60,026 nt of DNA, taken from the IMG/VR virus record IMGVR_UViG_3300009448_000013, positions 1 through 60,026 of that record; one strand, given 5' to 3'. This document shows, in pieces, positions 56,936 through 60,026 of this stretch (the stretch's first letter is position 1; each line of letters starts with the position of its first letter). The translations under genes were made by a program, and so were the position numbers. The notes beneath the pieces are model-generated. The model was not told the DNA's origin, did no database searches, and saw nothing but the letters and a program-made list of their open reading frames with translations. Source of the DNA: a virus.

Positions 56936-57519
56936 GAACCGCGGCGTGCTTTTGAGGGCACCCTCGACTCGTTGCGCAGGTCCCCACCGAGTTCCCACGG
57001 GTCGGGCTCGACGGCGACGACCGTGCCGTCGGGCAGCGTGATCGCGGGTTCGCCTGGCTCGGGGTAGCGTGCCGCCGGCGGCGAGCTCGGGTATTCCTCG
57101 ACGCGGGGCATGAGCACCGGCACCGAGGGGATCGCCGATCTGGCGGTCTGCGGCCGCTCGTCGCTCACGCCGGCGGGCGGCGGCGGCGATTCGGTGGGCC
57201 TGTCGTCCTCGGCTGCAGCGGCGACGAGCTCGCTGGCAATGTCGCCGACCAGGCCGCCACGGCTGCTCGCGTCGGCGTGCACGTCGATGGCCTCTTGCAG
57301 CGCTCGCCGCAAGTGCTCTTGCTCGGGGTCGCTGCCGAGCGCGTCGAGCACCCACCGAACGATCGTCGGCGGCGCGTCGCCGATGGTGGCGAGCACGTCG
57401 ATTTGAAAGTTCGCGTTCGAGCGCGCGTGCTCTCGGTCGCGCCTCTCGGCGATCCGGGCGAGCTTACCGTGCAGCAGCTTTGCCGCATGGTAAGCGTCGC
57501 CCTTTACGCGCGCGCTCAT
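56932..57519 (-). CDS. Hypothetical protein of the replication operon
   Basis: 195 residues from ATG 57519 (TAATG overlap). The N-terminal half is helical (GDAYHAAKLLHGKLARIAER, RRDREHARSNANFQIDVLAT, IVRWVLDALGSDPEQEHLRR). The second half is Pro-rich and acidic and ends in PDPWELGGDLRN. Unknown; could be an accessory replication factor. Confidence 0.55.
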   Translation of the reverse strand: MSARVKGDAYHAAKLLHGKLARIAERRDREHARSNANFQIDVLATIGDAPPTIVRWVLDALGSDPEQEHLRRALQEAIDVHADASSRGGLVGDIASELVAAAAEDDRPTESPPPPAGVSDERPQTARSAIPSVPVLMPRVEEYPSSPPAARYPEPGEPAITLPDGTVVAVEPDPWELGGDLRNESRVPSKARRGS

Positions 57520-58193
57520 TAGGCCGTCGCCTCGCTCGCGTCGTTCGCGGCGACGCCCTCGCGATGGCCGCCGCCGACGGGCGTGAAGTTCATCGCCTGC
57601 TGCGCGTCGACGTTCGCCTCGTGCGTGTCGACCTCGTCGGCGAGCTGCGAGATCTGAGTTTCGAGCAGCTTGAGCTCGCCGTTGTATTTCTCGACTGCCG
57701 CGTTTTTCTTGCTCATGACGTCCTCGCGTTTTTTGATCGCGCTCGCGAGGTCGTCGCACCGCCCCTTCCACTGCTCGCCGTCGAGCTTGACCCGCACGAG
57801 TCCCGTGCCCTCGTCGGTTGTGCCTGCTCGTTTCTCCCTGCCCTTTTTTCGTGCTGCCATGGTGCCTCGTTGTTTGGTTGTGTCCGGCGCCGGTGCGCCA
57901 GTGGAGACCTCGCCCTCGAATAGGTCGGCGTGCAATCGGTATCCGCCCCCGGGCAGCGACTCGACGCGCCCGTCGGTGTGCAGGCGCAAGAGCGCCTCGA
58001 ACACCTCGTCGCTCGTGTAACCGCCGTCGGGCGCGCCGTGCTCCTCGCACAGCTTGGCGAGCTTGAGAGGGCTCGTGATCACGTCGTGCACGAGGCCCCT
58101 TGGCGCGAACCCGAGCGCGTCGCGCGTGAGCTGCCGCAGCGTGTACCACACGGTACTGACGACCTCGTCGGGCGTATCGCGTCGCTCGGTCAT
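57519..58193 (-). CDS. Coiled-coil protein with N-terminal winged-helix-like part
   Basis: 224 residues, ATGA overlap with the DnaC-like gene. Residues 1-90 (SPLKLAKLCEEHGAPDGGYT, SDEVFEALLRLHTDGRVESL) resemble a winged helix; 110-140 is basic. Then a coiled coil (DLASAIKKREDVMSKKNAAV, GELKLLETQISQLADEVDTH). An internal ATG at MAARKKGREKRAG might give a second, shorter protein. Function unknown. Confidence 0.6.
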   Translation of the reverse strand: MTERRDTPDEVVSTVWYTLRQLTRDALGFAPRGLVHDVITSPLKLAKLCEEHGAPDGGYTSDEVFEALLRLHTDGRVESLPGGGYRLHADLFEGEVSTGAPAPDTTKQRGTMAARKKGREKRAGTTDEGTGLVRVKLDGEQWKGRCDDLASAIKKREDVMSKKNAAVEKYNGELKLLETQISQLADEVDTHEANVDAQQAMNFTPVGGGHREGVAANDASEATA

Positions 58194-58888
58194 GGCGTCG
58201 GATCCTTACGCGGTGGCGCTGGCTTTGACGGCGGCTTTTCGTGGCAATCGACGAACAGCATCGGCATGCCGGTGTGCTGCGAGGTGCACCGCCGCACGCC
58301 CGCCGCCGACAGGTGTTTTGTGAGCTGCGGCTGCGTTAGCCCGCTCGTGACGATGGTAGGCCGACGCCCGTGGTAGCGCGCTTGCAGGACCGGGAACACC
58401 GCGCCCTCGAGCGTCTCGATGCCGACGTCGTCGAGCACGAGCAGGCCGCATGAGGTCGAGCGCGCGAGCAGCTCCGGCACGCCGGCGCCGAGGGGGTGCC
58501 GGGGGTTTGCCATCGCGATGTCGCTCGCGTCGGTCCAGCACAGATCGGTGGCGACCTCGAAACGCTGCCCGCCCGATTGGACGAACGTCGCGAGCGCCCG
58601 TCGCACCAAAATCGACGCGGACACACTCTTGCCGCAGCCGGTCGGGCCGAGGAACACCGCCGAAACGGTCTCGCTCGAATTCACTTTTTGCCGCAGCTTT
58701 GGAGCGATCACCGCCATCAGGTCGAGCACGGGCGTCGAGCGGAATAGTTCGGGAACGAGCTTCCAGGCGCCGGCGGCTTTCGCGCGCAACTCGGAGTCGA
58801 GCCGCTGCGCCCGCTCGGCCCGTTCGGCCGCGTCGACGGCGGCGCTGTCGACGAACACGGGCTCGGTGGCAAAAAGCGATTCAGCCAT
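58190..58888 (-). CDS. DnaC-like helicase loader (AAA+ ATPase)
   Basis: 232 residues from ATG 58888. Walker A GPTGCGKS (81-88), Walker B LLVLDDVG (about 149-156), then a sensor-like PTIVTSGLTQPQLTKHLSAA and a final VDCHE. Similar in size and order to DnaC/IstB loaders that place the host replicative helicase. No phage helicase gene is visible, so it probably uses the host DnaB. The start overlaps the previous stop by eight bases. Confidence 0.8.
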   Translation of the reverse strand: MAESLFATEPVFVDSAAVDAAERAERAQRLDSELRAKAAGAWKLVPELFRSTPVLDLMAVIAPKLRQKVNSSETVSAVFLGPTGCGKSVSASILVRRALATFVQSGGQRFEVATDLCWTDASDIAMANPRHPLGAGVPELLARSTSCGLLVLDDVGIETLEGAVFPVLQARYHGRRPTIVTSGLTQPQLTKHLSAAGVRRCTSQHTGMPMLFVDCHEKPPSKPAPPRKDPTP

Positions 58889-59783
58889 TGGCCGCCTCGT
58901 CGTCGTCCTCGTCGTCGTCCTCGCCGAGCGATTCCCACCCGGTGCGCCCCGCGTCCGGCTGCAGCTTGGTCGCCCCGCGTGGCCCGGGCCCGGCTCGCCG
59001 CGACCCCTTGAACGCCTCGGTCTGCGCCATCGTGCGAGCCTTGATGAGCCACGCCGAAAAGCGTTTTGGCCAATCGCTGTACGGGCGCTCGAACTCGTGC
59101 AGCCGAAACCGCTCGGCCTCGGCCTCGACGTCGAGACCGAGCTCGAGCGCGCGAGCGCGGTGCGTTTCGTTCGGTGTGAAATCCTCGGGTGCAAAGTGTG
59201 TGCGCGCGCCCGGCGGGCGCGTAACGACGACCTCGCTGTCGCGCTCGCGCGCGGGAGTCTTGGATCTACCTCCACTGGTAGGGGGGGCATTTAGATCTAG
59301 ATCTAGATCTAGATCTGCGCGTGACATACGTAACGGGTGACGTTTTCCGTCGTCGTCGCGTAACGGGTGACGGTCGTTATGCTCGTCGTCACGTGGGGCG
59401 ACGCTCGCGACGTCGCCGCGCTTTTGCTTGTCGCGGTAGCGCTTTTGACGTTCCGCCTGTTTTTGTGCTGCCGGCGTGCGCATGTCCCGATATTTGGAGT
59501 GATTCAAAACGAACCACCCGCCCGGGATTTCAGTCAGCCGTCGGCCCTCGTGCTCTTTGGTCCGGCTGTATTTGTCCGGCGCCATGAACGTCGCGAGAGC
59601 TTCCTCGCACTCCTCGATGCTCACCCCGGCCGTCGACGCGAGCCCGGGAACCGACCCCTCAACTCGCCCGTCGCTATCTGCGAGAATGAGCAGTGTCACC
59701 CACACGAGCTTGGTGTGCGCGGGCTGGCCCGCCCATACCGTCGATCGGATTATCGACCCGTAAATCTTGACGAAATGATTCAA
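58881..59783 (-). CDS. Replication initiator-like protein (DnaD/phage O-like)
   Basis: 300 residues. The only start available is TTG 59783 (encoding NHFVKIYGSIIRSTVWAGQP). The N-terminal 110 residues have the winged-helix pattern of phage replication proteins (HTKLVWVTLLILADSDGRVE, GSVPGLASTAGVSIEECEEA, then GGWFVLNHSKYRDMRTPA), followed by a basic Q/R/K helix. The middle is disordered, with an AGATCT repeat encoding DLDLDLDL. The C-terminal HEFERPYSDWPKRFSAWLIK is seen in primosome-type proteins. Binds the origin and recruits the DnaC-like protein, by inference. Confidence 0.68.
   Translation of the reverse strand: MNHFVKIYGSIIRSTVWAGQPAHTKLVWVTLLILADSDGRVEGSVPGLASTAGVSIEECEEALATFMAPDKYSRTKEHEGRRLTEIPGGWFVLNHSKYRDMRTPAAQKQAERQKRYRDKQKRGDVASVAPRDDEHNDRHPLRDDDGKRHPLRMSRADLDLDLDLNAPPTSGGRSKTPARERDSEVVVTRPPGARTHFAPEDFTPNETHRARALELGLDVEAEAERFRLHEFERPYSDWPKRFSAWLIKARTMAQTEAFKGSRRAGPGPRGATKLQPDAGRTGWESLGEDDDEDDDEAANG
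59293..59316. repeat. Four tandem AGATCT repeats
   Basis: Perfect 6-bp palindromic unit repeated four times, coding for alternating Asp-Leu in the replication protein. It is strikingly AT-rich in this GC-rich genome. Just beside it CGTAACGGGTGACG occurs twice, 30 bp apart (59329, 59359). Confidence 0.9.
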
Positions 59784-59973
59784 GTCGCCCGCCTGCCCTC
59801 TCGTGCCGCCCCAGACTGAACTGATGTGTGTGGCATTTCAGAAATGGACGTGTCAACGTACCCCAGCGTAACCATCGCATAACGGTACTACGATCTGGCA
59901 CGTTGTGCTATGGCTGGTGACGTCGTGGCAGATTGCAACACTGTGGACCCGATAGCGTCACACCGGAGGGACA
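59784..59973. promoter_or_regulatory. Divergent control region (possible origin or operators)
   Basis: 190 bases without a gene between the leftward replication operon and the rightward early gene. GC content is visibly lower than elsewhere. Short inverted motifs (ATCG...CGAT around 59874-59894) and several GTAC or ACGTA words suggest operator sites. No repeat array typical of iterons is evident. Confidence 0.5.
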
Positions 59974-60026
59974 ATGCCGACACCCACTGACTCCCGATTC
60001 AGAACAGCCGAGGCCGCGCTGCGCCA
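59974..60026 (+). CDS. Small early protein, 5' part (continues at base 2)
   Basis: ATG 59974 follows GGAGGG at 59964-59969, a good ribosome-binding site. MPTPTDSRFRTAEAALR is read here; the last three codons are the same as codons 2-10 of the window, so the gene continues there to 184. Total 74 residues. Function unknown. Confidence 0.75.
   Translation, partial: MPTPTDSRFRTAEAALR
60015..60026. repeat. Terminal direct repeat, right copy
   Basis: CGCGCTGCGCCA matches bases 1-12 exactly. Removing one copy gives a 60,014-bp circle and restores a 74-codon gene. Confidence 0.85.

Larger units (their letters stand above)
1..60026. mobile_element. Complete circular(ly permuted) Mu-like myophage genome
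   Basis: The window holds terminase, portal, capsid, sheath, tube, tape measure, baseplate, fibre, lysis, recombination and replication genes, and no clearly cellular housekeeping gene. The 12 bases at 60015-60026 repeat bases 1-12 and a coding frame continues across them, so the ends join. The structural gene order (gp29, F, I, T, 36, G, 37, 38, L, M, 41, 42, N, P, 45-48) is that of phage Mu, but no transposase or integrase is visible. A lytic or plasmid-like life style is inferred; an integrative one is not excluded. Confidence 0.85.

Overview
This window reads as a complete, circularly closed genome of a tailed phage with a Mu-like contractile (myovirus) virion. The last 12 bases (60015-60026) equal the first 12, and one small reading frame runs across that join, so the non-redundant circle would be 60,014 bp. 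The DNA is very GC-rich, genes overlap mostly by GTGA/ATGA/TTGA, and a lipoprotein, an amidase and a lysozyme-like enzyme suggest a Gram-negative, high-GC environmental host. A myxobacterium-like host is possible, but I cannot prove it. I see no transposase, integrase or recognisable partitioning gene, so the Mu-like head and tail module is here without Mu's transposition machinery.

Layout. (1) 59974 across the join to about 8.6 kb, plus strand: early genes. These include an ASCH-domain protein, a YqaJ-type exonuclease, a dCMP-deaminase-like enzyme, an XRE-type regulator, RecT, an SMC/SbcC-like ATPase and many small or zinc-ribbon proteins. (2) 9.2-14.7 kb: small and large terminase, then a cargo block of small zinc-binding proteins and a large lipoprotein. 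(3) 14.7-25 kb: head module with a Mu gp29-like portal, a collagen-repeat protein, MuF fused to a GNAT-like domain, protease/scaffold, decoration protein and major capsid, closed by a strong terminator. (4) 25-41 kb: connector and contractile tail in Mu order, from gp36-, gpG-, gp37- and gp38-like genes through sheath, tube, frameshifted chaperones, tape measure, gpN, gpP and gp45 to gp48. (5) 41-47 kb: fibre and adhesin genes and two GDPD/PLC-like enzymes. (6) 47-50.5 kb: small virion proteins and the lysis block. (7) 50.9-56 kb: small accessory genes, many as one-gene cassettes behind a repeated promoter. (8) 56.2-59.8 kb, minus strand: replication genes, including a replication-initiator-like protein, a DnaC-like loader and a RuvC-like resolvase. 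A 190-bp divergent region separates them from the early genes.

Most notable observations. (a) Two genes are each split into halves about 42 kb apart, in reciprocal orientation. A single inversion of about 8868-50905 rejoins both, so the late module is inverted relative to an ancestor or co-existing isomer, or the assembly is inverted. (b) Ten copies of a promoter-like element with fixed spacing place the ATG exactly 12-13 bases after the start of a GTTCAT-like -10, which implies leaderless mRNAs. Several of these genes also share their first ten or so codons. One copy has no ATG and is followed about 200 bp later by a terminator, which suggests a small RNA. (c) A tail-fibre gene ends on a textbook T TTT TTA slippery site plus stem-loop. 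A -1 shift there appends a phosphodiesterase-like plus LamG-like extension that has no start codon of its own. A second, secreted enzyme of the same kind follows under the leaderless promoter. (d) Smaller points include a G-run frameshift in the tail chaperone gene, a tRNA-Trp-like element, an Acb2/Tad1-like small protein and a proline-leucine repeat protein beside the baseplate spike.

All functional calls come from reading the sequence and from knowledge of families. No database search was run.
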